64,000 nt of DNA from CAWGYT01 sp963826795 (GTDB lineage: Bacteria; Planctomycetota; Planctomycetia; Pirellulales; Pirellulaceae): assembly GCA_963826795.1 (NCBI GenBank), contig CAWGYT010000012.1, positions 62,001-126,000 of the forward strand, given 5' to 3'. The notes beneath the pieces are model-generated. The model saw only the letters and a program-made list of their open reading frames with translations. It was not told where the DNA came from and did not search any database. Positions 27,801 to 36,234 of this stretch are shown piece after piece. Each line of letters begins with the position of its first letter. Position 1 is the stretch's first letter. A program made the translations under genes and the position numbers.

Positions 27801-30800
27801 GTGGCTGCTGGTCGAAATGACCAAAAACATCGATGGATTCCGGCTCAGCACGTATTATCACAAGGACCGCGAGGGCAAGATCCAACAGGGACCGGCCTGG
27901 GACTACAACTTGTCACTCGGCAACGGCAACTACCTGAACGGGGCCTACCCGGAGGGTTGGTACCACAACGGGATCGGGGCGAATGACTATCCCTACTGGG
28001 ACCGCTTGTTTGAGGACCCCAATTTCGCGCAGCGCGTAGTCGACCGTTGGCACGAACTGCGGTCCACCGTCTGGAGCACGGAAAATCTGCTGGCCGATAT
28101 CGATCAAGCGGTCGAGTTGCTGTCCGACGGAAATCCGCGGCTCGAGAATCCGACGGTTGCGGAAGGCTCGAATCCCATCTCGCGCAACTTCGACAAGTGG
28201 GGCACGCTCAACAGCTATCTGTGGCCCAACTGCTTCTTCGGACAGGGATCCTGTCCAAGTTCGCCGCTCCCGAACGGGGCGCGGCCTTCGAAGTACGCGG
28301 ACTATATCTTCATCATGAAGGACTTTATCGAGCGGCGCACGGCGTGGATCGACACGCAATTCCCACGAGGTCCCGAATTGACACCGTCGGGTGGCCTGAT
28401 CGACGCAGGCACGACGGTGTCGATCGACGTGCCCGCCGGATGGCAGGGACTGTACACCCTCGATGGGACCGACCCCCGCGCACCGATTGCCGTTGGCAAC
28501 GAAGAACTCCTGCTGGCCTCGCGGACGGCCGCGCAGATCCTGGTTCCCGAAAGCAACTCGCTGATCAATGCTTGCGCCGGAAGTACGCTCGCCAACCCCA
28601 CGGCCTGTTTCATCAACCCGGCTTACGTGGGAGGCACGCACGGCGAGTCCTGGATCCAAGGACCGCTCGGTGTCGGTTACGAACGCTCGTCCGGTTACGA
28701 TCCCTTTATCGGAACCGACGTCGAAGCTCAGATGTACGACGCCAATACCTCGGTTTACGTGCGGATTCCGTTTCAAGTCACAGCCAGCCAATTGAACTCG
28801 GCGGACGGACTGCAAATGCGCGTCCGGTATGACGACGGATTCGTCGCCTACCTGTGGTCCGACAGGCTCAATCGACCCGTCGAGATGGCGCGGGATCATG
28901 CGCCGGGCAACTCGCAAGCCAGCCCCATCGACATCCTGTCGTTCGACGCGGCCGCCTCGGCCAGCAATGCGGATTCGGCGGCGGTGAACTGGGCGCCGTT
29001 TGACGTGAGCCACGTGCTGCCCGACTTGCGGGTCGGGACCAACTACCTGATCGTCCAGGGACTGAACGTCTCGCCGACCAGTAGCGACTTTCTGTTCGAC
29101 GTCGAACTCGCCGGAACACGCGCCTCTTTGACGTTGCCCGAGGGCGTGTTCGAGTACGAGGGCCCGATTCCGATCGATCACAATACGCAGCTCACGGCCC
29201 GGCTGCTGCGCGTCTCCAATCAGACTTGGTCCGGCGCCAGCGCGGCGCTCTACGTCACCTCCACGCCTCGCGTCGCGATCAGCGAGGTGAATTATCACCC
29301 CGGCGACCCCAGTTTCGACGAGCTGACGCAGGTCCCGACGCTGGATCAGGACGATTTTGAATTCGTCGAATTGCTGAACGTCGGCAACGACCCGGCCTAT
29401 CTGGTCGGTTCCTCGTTCGATTCGGGGGTCGAATTCAGCTTTGATTCGCAAACGCTCGAGCCAGGCGAATATGCCGTCGTCGTCAAGAACGAAGCCGCGT
29501 TTCGCCTGCGCTACGGCCAGGACGCTCGGATCCTGGGACAATTCGAGGGCGCTCTGAATAACGGCGGCGAGCTGCTGCGACTGGTCGACGGTGTAGGCCG
29601 CGAGATTGCTGCGGTCGAGTACGGCGACGGCTCGCTTTGGCCGGAAGCCGCCGACGGCGTCGGCGCCACTTTGGTCATGAACGACCCGTTCCAGACGCCC
29701 CCGGAACGATTCAACAAATACTACAGCTGGCGGAGCAGCACGGAAGTGAATGGCTCACCGGGCCGCGCGGGTCTGGCGGCAGTCCCGGTCGTGATCAACG
29801 AGGTACTAAGCAATACGGATTTGGTGGGCGGCCTGACCGACTCGATTGAACTGCACAATGTCAGCGGCACGTTGGTCGACCTGAGTGGTTGGTACGTCAG
29901 CGACTCGCGCAATCAGTTGCTCAAGTACCGAATCCCCAATGGCACGATTCTACCACCGGGCGGTTATCTGGTCCTGGACGAATCGGACTTCAACCCCACG
30001 CCGGAAATGCCCGCCGACCATCACTTTTCACTGAATGGAACGCTCGGTGACGATGTATGGGTCGTCCAGGTGGACGGCGACGGCGCGGTGAACCGATTCG
30101 TCGATCATGTCGACTTCGGTCCCACAGACAGCGACAAGTCGCTCGGCCGGATCCCCGACGGGAGCGGCTTCTTGACCGCTCTGCTGCGCCCCACACTGGG
30201 CCGGGTCAACGAGAGCCCCCGTGTGGGTCCGGTGCTGTTGACGGAGGTGATGTACCAGCCCGGCATCCCGTCCGCGGCGGCGATCGCGCTGGACCCGACA
30301 ATCGCAAGCGGTGACCTCGAGTTCCTGGAGATCACCAATTCGGCAACGGTCCCGCTCGATCTGACCAACTGGCGGCTCCGCGGCGGAGTCGACTTTGAGT
30401 TTCCGAGCGGACGGAGTTTGGCCGCCGGCCAGTCACTCCTGATCGTGCCGTTCAATCCGGGCAATCCGCTCAACGCCAGCCGGCTGGCGGCGTTCCGGGC
30501 GCACTATGGCGTGTCAGAGCTTGTGCCGATCGTGGGTGGCTACACGGGGCAGCTTAGCAGCAATGGCGAACGCATTTCGCTCGAGCGGCCGGGGCCGCCT
30601 GACCCCGACGAGCCGGCGATTATTCCGCGGATTGTCCAGGACGAAGTGGTCTACGACAACCTCGCGCCATGGCCGGTCTCCGCGGCCGGCAGCGGCGACT
30701 CGTTGCAGCGATCGGGACGCCAGGCCTATGGCAACGCACCGCAGTCCTGGGTGGGAGCCACACCAACCGCCGGCTCTTTCGATCCCGGCGACTCAATTCC

Positions 30801-31458
30801 CGGGGACTTCAACGGCGATGGCAAAGTCGACGTCGCCGATCTGAATCTGTTCTGTGCTGGCTTTCAAGCCAATCCGCCCGACCCCAAATTCGATTTGACC
30901 GGAGATGGGACGGTGGACGAATCCGATCGCGATCGCATGGTCCGCGACATCCTGGGAACCGATTACGGCGATGCCGATCTGGATGGCCGATTCGATTCCA
31001 CCGATCTGGTGGTCGTTTTCCAGGCAGGCCAGTACGAAGACGGCATCGCGGGCAACTCGATGTGGGGGACGGGCGACTGGAATTGCGACGGCGACTTCGA
31101 CACGTCGGACCTGGTTCTGGCGTTCCAGACCGGGGCGTACGATTCCCCGGCGGCTCGAGCCAGTTGGCCGACCGCGGTGGCCGGCCGGGCCGCAGCGGAC
31201 GCCACGGACATCGCGCTGGCCGTCCAAGGGAGCGAATCCGCCACGGGCTCGTCCAGGACCCGCGAAGACACGCTCCGAGCGGAACACCACGTCTGCGATT
31301 GGGGAGCGACGGAGCACTCGCCCCGCACCCGACTCGTGATCCAGCGAGTGGACTCGTTGTTCGCTGCGCTCGACGAGCGCGAGTTACGAGGCCTGCCCAC
31401 CGACAACCAGGACGTCGATCGCGGTGAGGGGGACGAGGACGCGAACCCGTGGGATTGA
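24844..31458 (+). CDS. Giant LEPR-XLL surface protein: lamin-tail, lectin, CotH kinase and dockerin-like domains
   Basis: 2204 residues. An Arg-rich N-terminus leads to the sorting motif VEALEPRSLLAAD (about residues 38-50). Then: lamin-tail domain (about 53-165); a jelly-roll-like domain (about 200-605) split by an L-type-lectin-like insert (about 316-560); a chitobiase-like Fn3 domain (about 632-709, RYTTNGAIPDE); a CotH kinase-like domain (about 768-1175) with RIRGQTS, EKIKRDDDRVD and the DFG-like WDYNLSLGN; a second jelly-roll without insert (about 1259-1425); three more lamin-tail domains (from about 1477, 1650 and 1796); and dockerin-like loops (about 1982-2100). CotH proteins phosphorylate secreted proteins in Bacillus spores. 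Start chosen by AGGAGAGG. It is probably a cell-surface or extracellular protein. Confidence 0.88.
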   Translation: MRRRGGRLGKTFFGRGDRSRSELTARRRGRLGRRVSSVEALEPRSLLAADLLISEFLADNESGLKDEDGDTSDWIELYNRGAEPVDLDGWHLTDDSDDLDKWEFPSRVLTPGQSLIVFASNKDRDGQEGPLHTNFGLSANGEYLALVSPDGSTVVDEYDPYPPQYADVSYGPEQSEQMTTLVSATTPSRLRLPGSVAEDIPTETWTAADYDDASWRSVPAAIGYDAIAADGDFAALIAPGGSIPEMQGQTASAYLRSDFEINGELPALDELNLNLNFDDGFVAFLNGVPVASRNAPETLAWNSTATAEHGGVTAALQYPNFSDPDAQADFNLVGDASWTAGRLQLTPSTVDQTGAAWLREPLTFGPDYTFSAAFVINAHTPGGTSDSDGRGGHGMTFVLQNGGANVLGGPAGQLGLDSTGTSFVAVEFDTFESGSFDPNNDLPSHVGIDTSRDGNVARAAVPRFNGHVAIPAQPGPGVDLRYAWIDFNGSTNQMAVYFAETDVRPAEPTLTATVDLADLFGGVPELTVGFTAATGTAYNAQDVRRFEFTSGAGQLGLSATPFNLKPHQSLLRLGGNVLAIHGLNVSADDADFLVRPELVGVTRQVGEAKYFSPPTPGELNGPGEEAPTGAVRYSRTTQTFVSPFQLELIPPKPNAVIRYTTNGAIPDETSILYTGPLQISTTTRIRARAFETGRGPGPVQSESFIAIDSSLASFESGQPFDSNLPLMIFESFGRNVESSNRLMVPVSGVFIDPGEDGRSSILDLGEFAGRGGMRIRGQTSEGFAKKQFALELWDEFNSDTQPLEADRVADKSASFFGLPSESDWVLNGPYSDKTQLNNYLTFLWSNKAGTYAPRARLVEVFLNQNGGKLNYSQDYRGTYVLLEKIKRDDDRVDIAPLTPDDNAYPAISGGYIWKKDKAGAEDVPFTTSRGQELRMVEPDDSEITAPQKNWLRDYINQFETALYGPNFADPAEGYQKFIDVGSWVDTWLLVEMTKNIDGFRLSTYYHKDREGKIQQGPAWDYNLSLGNGNYLNGAYPEGWYHNGIGANDYPYWDRLFEDPNFAQRVVDRWHELRSTVWSTENLLADIDQAVELLSDGNPRLENPTVAEGSNPISRNFDKWGTLNSYLWPNCFFGQGSCPSSPLPNGARPSKYADYIFIMKDFIERRTAWIDTQFPRGPELTPSGGLIDAGTTVSIDVPAGWQGLYTLDGTDPRAPIAVGNEELLLASRTAAQILVPESNSLINACAGSTLANPTACFINPAYVGGTHGESWIQGPLGVGYERSSGYDPFIGTDVEAQMYDANTSVYVRIPFQVTASQLNSADGLQMRVRYDDGFVAYLWSDRLNRPVEMARDHAPGNSQASPIDILSFDAAASASNADSAAVNWAPFDVSHVLPDLRVGTNYLIVQGLNVSPTSSDFLFDVELAGTRASLTLPEGVFEYEGPIPIDHNTQLTARLLRVSNQTWSGASAALYVTSTPRVAISEVNYHPGDPSFDELTQVPTLDQDDFEFVELLNVGNDPAYLVGSSFDSGVEFSFDSQTLEPGEYAVVVKNEAAFRLRYGQDARILGQFEGALNNGGELLRLVDGVGREIAAVEYGDGSLWPEAADGVGATLVMNDPFQTPPERFNKYYSWRSSTEVNGSPGRAGLAAVPVVINEVLSNTDLVGGLTDSIELHNVSGTLVDLSGWYVSDSRNQLLKYRIPNGTILPPGGYLVLDESDFNPTPEMPADHHFSLNGTLGDDVWVVQVDGDGAVNRFVDHVDFGPTDSDKSLGRIPDGSGFLTALLRPTLGRVNESPRVGPVLLTEVMYQPGIPSAAAIALDPTIASGDLEFLEITNSATVPLDLTNWRLRGGVDFEFPSGRSLAAGQSLLIVPFNPGNPLNASRLAAFRAHYGVSELVPIVGGYTGQLSSNGERISLERPGPPDPDEPAIIPRIVQDEVVYDNLAPWPVSAAGSGDSLQRSGRQAYGNAPQSWVGATPTAGSFDPGDSIPGDFNGDGKVDVADLNLFCAGFQANPPDPKFDLTGDGTVDESDRDRMVRDILGTDYGDADLDGRFDSTDLVVVFQAGQYEDGIAGNSMWGTGDWNCDGDFDTSDLVLAFQTGAYDSPAARASWPTAVAGRAAADATDIALAVQGSESATGSSRTREDTLRAEHHVCDWGATEHSPRTRLVIQRVDSLFAALDERELRGLPTDNQDVDRGEGDEDANPWD

Positions 31459-31471
31459 GCCCGTCGCCGAC

Positions 31472-32233
31472 TCAATGCGGGTAGGGCCAGGGACCTTGCG
31501 TGAACAGGCCTCCATCGACGTAGATCGTTTGGCCTGTGACAAACGAGGCCTTCGAGCTGGCGAGGAAGGCCACGACCTCGGCCACGTCGGTCACGTTGCC
31601 GACCCGGCGGAGAGGCGTAATCGGAGCCCAGGTACCGGCGTAGTCGGGCGATTCGAGCTGCGTTCGCTCGATTTCGATGGCCCCAGGTGCGACACAGTTC
31701 ACGCGGATTCCGAGCGGCCCGAGTTCGACGGCAGCGACTCGGGTCAGACGCTCAATCCCACCCTTGCTGGCGCCGTAGTCCACCAGATTCGGAAAGGGAC
31801 GCTTGTTGGCGCCGGAACCAATATTGATGACCCCGCCACCTTGGGACTGCATCCGGCGTGCGGCCTGCTGGGTGCATAAAAATGCGCCCTTCAGATTGGT
31901 GCGCAGCGTGCGGTCCCAATCGGCCTCGGTCAGTTCCAGCAGGGGAGCCCAGGTCTGAACGCCCGCATTGTTAACGAGCAGATCAATCCGGCCCGCCTGT
32001 TGGTCCAACTCGGCGAACATCTGCTCGACTTCGGCCGCTTGCCCGACGTCGGCAGCAACCAGCCAAGCGACGCGTCCGAGCTGTCGGATGGCCGCAGCCG
32101 TCTCCTCAGCGCCCGCTCGATCCGAGCGATAGTTGATCGCCACATTCCAGCCGTCGGCGGCCAATCCCAGCGCGATCCCGCGGCCGATTCCCTTGCTGGC
32201 CCCCGTGACGAGGGCAACGCTCGACTCCGACAT
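31472..32233 (-). CDS. Short-chain dehydrogenase/reductase (glucose 1-dehydrogenase/FabG-like)
   Basis: A 253-residue classical SDR with TGASKGIG at residues 10-17, NNAG in the fourth strand region, catalytic Ser in INIGSGANKRPFPN, Tyr-Lys in DYGASKGG and a VTGQTIYVDGG ending. Arg after the second strand (NYRSDRAGAEET) suggests NADP. The closest look-alikes are bacterial glucose 1-dehydrogenase and 3-oxoacyl-ACP reductase; the substrate cannot be decided. The gene converges with the giant surface protein (13 bp apart). It lies downstream of the ABC pair on the same strand, with 24 bp between, so it could be read through from that unit. Confidence 0.87.
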   Translation of the reverse strand: MSESSVALVTGASKGIGRGIALGLAADGWNVAINYRSDRAGAEETAAAIRQLGRVAWLVAADVGQAAEVEQMFAELDQQAGRIDLLVNNAGVQTWAPLLELTEADWDRTLRTNLKGAFLCTQQAARRMQSQGGGVINIGSGANKRPFPNLVDYGASKGGIERLTRVAAVELGPLGIRVNCVAPGAIEIERTQLESPDYAGTWAPITPLRRVGNVTDVAEVVAFLASSKASFVTGQTIYVDGGLFTQGPWPYPH

Positions 32234-32257
32234 GCGTGACTCCCTTTGATCGAATAC

Positions 32258-32926
32258 TCAGACGACCACTTCCCCGCCCCGCAGCAACACTTGCCGGTCA
32301 GCTCGCCCCGCCGCGTGCGAATCGTGGGTCACCAGCAGCACACTTCCGCCTCGATCACGAAAGGCCTCGAACTGAGCCAGGACGACGTTGGCGTTTTCGC
32401 GATCCAGGTTCCCCGTGGGCTCGTCGGCCAGCAGCAGTTTCGGCTGATTGAGCAAGGCCCGAGCCAACGCGACTCGCTGCCGCTCGCCCGTTGAAAGTTG
32501 AGCGGGCCGGTGGTGCCGCCGCTCGGACAGGCCCAGCTGAGCGATCAGCTCGTCGGCCCGAGCGCGCACCCCCTGCGTGGACTCGGCCGGTAACCCCAGC
32601 CGCGCCGCGAGCACGTTGTCCACGACCGACAAATAAGGCACGAGATAAAACTGCTGGAAAACAAACCCTAACGTCGCCGCACGAAACTGGGCGCGACGAT
32701 TGGCGGTGAGTTCATACAGCGACGTTTGCTCGATCTGGACTTGCCCGCTTTCGGGCTTGAGCAGACCGCCCAGGACCAGCAACAGGGTCGATTTCCCGCA
32801 TCCGCTGGGTCCGCAGACGGCGACGAATTCGCCCGAAGCGAGCTCCAGGGAGACCGAGCGGAGCGCGGCCACCGTAGCGCCGGACGTGCGGTAAGTCTTC
32901 GAAACTTGGGATAAGACCGCCAGCAT
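32258..32926 (-). CDS. ABC ATPase of MacB/LolD type
   Basis: A 222-residue ATPase with Walker A GPSGCGKST, Q-loop in VFQQFYLVPYLSV, signature LSTGERQRVALARAL, Walker B LLLADEPTGNLD and switch VTHD. Size and the LADEPTGNLD sequence are typical of the LolD/MacB/FtsE branch, which powers mechanotransmission by FtsX-type permeases. The ATG at 32926 gives the standard length; a longer start would overlap the permease gene. The adjacent upstream gene on the same strand encodes such a permease. The signature reads LSTGE rather than LSGGE. Confidence 0.9.
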   Translation of the reverse strand: MLAVLSQVSKTYRTSGATVAALRSVSLELASGEFVAVCGPSGCGKSTLLLVLGGLLKPESGQVQIEQTSLYELTANRRAQFRAATLGFVFQQFYLVPYLSVVDNVLAARLGLPAESTQGVRARADELIAQLGLSERRHHRPAQLSTGERQRVALARALLNQPKLLLADEPTGNLDRENANVVLAQFEAFRDRGGSVLLVTHDSHAAGRADRQVLLRGGEVVV

Positions 32927-32981
32927 GGGATGGATTCCACCTCTCGTCTTCACATCGATCGTCAACTTGGGTGCCGCACGC

Positions 32982-34212
32982 CTAATCACTGGCCAGGACA
33001 TTGGCCGGATCTTGGCCGGCCGCCAACACGGCTGGAACCCAGCTGGCGAGAATCGTCAGGGCGGGGGTCAAGACGACCAGGGTGAGGGCGATCTGCGGCG
33101 AAAAGAGTTCCCACACCGACAACGCGGGGCCACCCTCCGCCGCCTCACGCTCAAACTGGCCCGTCAGCAGACAGCCCAAGGCGATCCCCAGGATGGCGCC
33201 CAGGAGGCCCACCAGCAGGGCCTTCGTCAAGAAGAGCCGGAGGATCGACCCGGTCGGCGTCCCGAGCGCTCGCAAGATGCCGATCTCGCCGCGCCGCTCG
33301 CGCACATTGGCCAGTGCCAACATGCCGATCAACAGGGCCCCGGCCACCGTCAACAGGAACACCTGAACGGTCGCGCGCTGCTGCATCCGAGCCACGGACG
33401 CTTCGCCCTCCTTGCGAACCGTCTCCCGTGCTTCGGCTCGAGCGATCGCTTGCGTCGCCAGTTCGATCACTTGCACGTCGGCGCCAAGAACTTGGGCGAT
33501 CTCTTGACGGATCTCGGCCAAGCGATCGATCGACGAACAATTGCACTCCAAAGCCTGAATCAGATTGATCTGGTTCGGCAGATTCAGGATCTGCTGCGCG
33601 AGCGTCAGATCCATCCAGACAGTGATGTCGTCCTTCGACCCGCGCGGGATAGACCTGATTGATGCGAAGCGTGTGCCCGGCAAAAGCCACTTCCTGCCCC
33701 GGGACGAGCCCGAGTTGTTCGGAAAGAACGCTTCCCACGTTGATCGAACCGGCCGGTACCGCCTCTTCCAAAGGCTGCTTGGGATTCGACACGTGCGTCA
33801 ACGGCACGACTCCGCTGACGCCCATCAGCACGACCTGTCGCTGATACTCGGGCCATTCCAATTTGCGGATCAAGGCCGGGCGAAGATGCCGCACCGACTG
33901 AACGATCGGACTGTCCGCCAACCGCTGCACAAATTCGTAGGGCATTGTTTTCTCGGCGAAATCGTTCGCGTGAAAATCGCTCAGGTTCTGGTTGGCGGGC
34001 AGGACGTTGATGTTAAAGCCCATCGCTTTCGTGATCTTGCGGATCTCGTCGTCCAACGCCGCAACCCGCTGCTGGGTCCTCAACTGCTGAGCCTGAATCA
34101 GGGCCAGCGAACTGACGGCGTACCCGACCGCGACCATGATCGCCAGCAAGCCGATCGCAAAATTCAGCTTACGGTGCCAGATTTCCATGCAGACCAAACG
34201 CAAGACACTCAT
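32982..34212 (-). pseudogene. FtsX/MacB-type ABC permease, one frameshift
   Basis: About 410 residues when joined. The N-terminal half has a first helix (FAIGLLAIMVAVGYAVSSLAL) and a large extracytoplasmic domain. After LRINQVYP the frame changes near 33646 to RGSKDDITVWMDLTLAQQ; one extra base in the CCC/CGCGCG run explains it. The C-terminal half has three helices (VFLLTVAGALLIGMLALAN, LLVGLLGAILGIALGCLL, IALTLVVLTPALTIL) and the family motif RRGEIGILRALG. With the ATPase it would form a MacB/LolCE-like machine moving lipoproteins or small molecules across the envelope, or working mechanically. It lies between the ATPase and a membrane-anchored partner gene. Confidence 0.85.
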
Positions 34213-34354
34213 CGCGATTGAACCTTTGCAAGAACGTGTCCGCCGTGATGCGTCCGGGGAGGGTGACTTGGCGACGGGAGACGCGTGAACCCGGGGCCTC
34301 GCCCTTCCGGTTCGCCTTCGTCGCCCTTCCGGATCTTGGGCCCTGGTTAAAACG

Positions 34355-35764
34355 TCAGGCGCCGCGTTGTAGCCAGAACGTCCCGACCGTCAACAGGACG
34401 ACGGCCAGGGCGATGCCGCCCACGACGCCGTAGAGCAATTGGCGTTCGAAGCCGCCCGATTCCCGCGGCACGCCGTCCGCAATGTCCTCGTCCAGGTCGA
34501 CTTCGACAGACGCGTTGGTCGCGGAGTGTGGTTCGGATCCAGTTGGGGTGGCTCGGCTTGCGTCGCGAGCGGTCTGAGCCGGGCCGCGAGCCGAACTGGC
34601 GGCCGTGTCGGCCTCTTCCCGAACGGGCCCAGTGGCGGCCCCGGTGGGCGATCCCTCCGGCGCCGCCGAGCCGTCCGGCGAAGCCTGAACCGCCGAGTCC
34701 GGCGGCGCGGACGCAGGCGGCGTCTTGGCCGAGGGAAATGAGGCCATCTCCAGGCCACCAATTCCGGTCAGCTCGGGAAGCACCAGGTCCGGCATCGCGC
34801 TACCCTGGATGTTGGCATCCCAGGCGACGGCCATCAGCATGTCGACACCCGGGTTTTCTTGTTTGACCTGACAGGAACAGGCCGCACACAGGAACTGACA
34901 GTTTTCCTCGATCAGATCGGGATTGATCCCGTCGCCGACCAAGGCGAAATAGGTCCGTCCGCGGCCATAGATCGGCACGGCGATTGGCTTTTGGAATTCC
35001 CGCAAGTCCGCTTCGCTACCGCGCAGCAGCGACGCGAAGGCCTGCTCGGTCGGATCACTGCTGGCCAGCCTGAGGGCCGAAAATTCAACTCGCAGTTGGA
35101 TCTCGACATCGGCCCGAAATTCATCGTCGGACTCGATCAATTCACGAGCGGGCAGCTGAACCGTATCGGCCGAGCGTGTCAGTTCCGCCTGCAGTCGCTC
35201 CCAGGCCGCCTGGTCCGCCGCGGCATCGCCACTTTCCAGCAGGACCCAAACGGCGGACTGTCCGTCCAAGAGGCGGCGTGCAACCTCCTGCCGCAGCGGC
35301 GAATCGATCAACTGCTCGACATGCTCGGCCGACAAGGGCACGTCCCACGCCGTGCGATCCCAGACGTGCGGGTACAGCACGACCATTCGTGGCGAGCCCG
35401 CCGCCGTCGATTCGAGCTTCGCCGACAGCTGCTCGATGGCCCAGACGGGCGCTCGCGGGCCGCGGATCTCGTCTTCCAACAACTTTGCCAGATCGCGCTG
35501 TTCCAAGTCCAGCGAATAGACTTGCGAGTTGGCCGGACGTTCGGCGTCCATTCCCGCGTTCTCAAGTTGGATCACGAGTTGTTGCTGTTGTTCCGTGAGA
35601 GGCCCTCGCGAGACCACCAGGATTTGATACGGGTCGGGACGCCAGTTTTCCAAGGCGTAGCGAAACACCGGAATGTTGCAGCCCCAAGTCGCCTCGGCGC
35701 TGGCGAGCAACGAAGCGAGCGTCACAACCAACCACGGTAACGCGTGTTTGCCGTTTCCAAGCAT
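34355..35764 (-). CDS. Uncharacterised exported protein with C-terminal membrane anchor, ABC-linked
   Basis: 469 residues. The signal peptide (LPWLVVTLASLLASAEATWG) is followed by CNIPVFRYALENWRPDPYQI, then an alpha/beta region with RMVVLYPH and AVWVLLESG, which looks thioredoxin- or ligand-binding-like but is not certain. A cysteine-rich segment (ENCQFLCAACSCQVKQEN) could bind metal or form disulfides. A low-complexity Pro/Ala/Ser linker (about residues 345-430) leads to one C-terminal helix (LLYGVVGGIALAVVLLTVGTFWL). Topology: mostly outside, anchored at the end. It lies upstream of the FtsX-type permease on the same strand (142 bp) and is probably an accessory of that transporter. I do not recognise a named family. 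Confidence 0.78.
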   Translation of the reverse strand: MLGNGKHALPWLVVTLASLLASAEATWGCNIPVFRYALENWRPDPYQILVVSRGPLTEQQQQLVIQLENAGMDAERPANSQVYSLDLEQRDLAKLLEDEIRGPRAPVWAIEQLSAKLESTAAGSPRMVVLYPHVWDRTAWDVPLSAEHVEQLIDSPLRQEVARRLLDGQSAVWVLLESGDAAADQAAWERLQAELTRSADTVQLPARELIESDDEFRADVEIQLRVEFSALRLASSDPTEQAFASLLRGSEADLREFQKPIAVPIYGRGRTYFALVGDGINPDLIEENCQFLCAACSCQVKQENPGVDMLMAVAWDANIQGSAMPDLVLPELTGIGGLEMASFPSAKTPPASAPPDSAVQASPDGSAAPEGSPTGAATGPVREEADTAASSARGPAQTARDASRATPTGSEPHSATNASVEVDLDEDIADGVPRESGGFERQLLYGVVGGIALAVVLLTVGTFWLQRGA

Positions 35765-36234
35765 TCGTCAACTCCCCGGTGTGAATTCGCAAAAACCGAC
35801 CCGGCGGCAAGGCGTGCCCCGCCCCCCAAGGTTCCGCGCGATTCGACGCGCAAATCCTAGCCCAGCGTCCGCGACGAGCCGCGGAAGGGAGGCACGCTAA
35901 TATCTCGGTTTTAACCCGCCCGCAGGTCGACGGGAAGCGCCCTCCCGTCAAACCGCGGCGGAAGAGCACGCCACGCGGTCCCGATCGCGGTGGACCTCGG
36001 CGACCCGCCGTTCCACCTCGGTACTTGCCAGTTGCCACGCGGGTCATCAAGATCAAGCGATCTGCGTTGGGAAAAGGGGTCAGGTCCCAAAAGCCGGAAC
36101 GGCCCTTCGGGTGCTTCGCACTTTTGGGACCTGACCCCTTTTCCCAACGCCGGAACGGCCCTTCGGGTGCTTCGCACGCTTGGGACCTGACCCCTTTTCC
36201 CATCGCTTCCAGCCCGCTTTGGAATTTCGATCCC
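35765..36234. other. 470-bp intergenic region with long inverted repeat
   Basis: Between divergent genes. The 36064-36202 part is a repeat element, listed separately. The rest (35765-36063) shows no gene family and no clear promoter; open frames here have no recognisable content. Confidence 0.45.
36064..36202. repeat. Perfect 30-bp inverted repeat plus a third arm (MITE/REP-like)
   Basis: The 30 bases at 36064-36093 (GCGTTGGGAAAAGGGGTCAG...) are the exact reverse complement of 36121-36150. The 27-nt spacer (CCGGAACGGCCCTTCGGG...) is repeated at about 36151-36177, and a third arm with GGGACCTGACCCCTTTTCCC ends at about 36202. The layout is arm, spacer, inverted arm, spacer, inverted arm. The GGGACCTGACCCC core belongs to a repeat type often found in bacterial intergenic regions. 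The element ends 32 bp before the oxidoreductase start. Confidence 0.9.
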
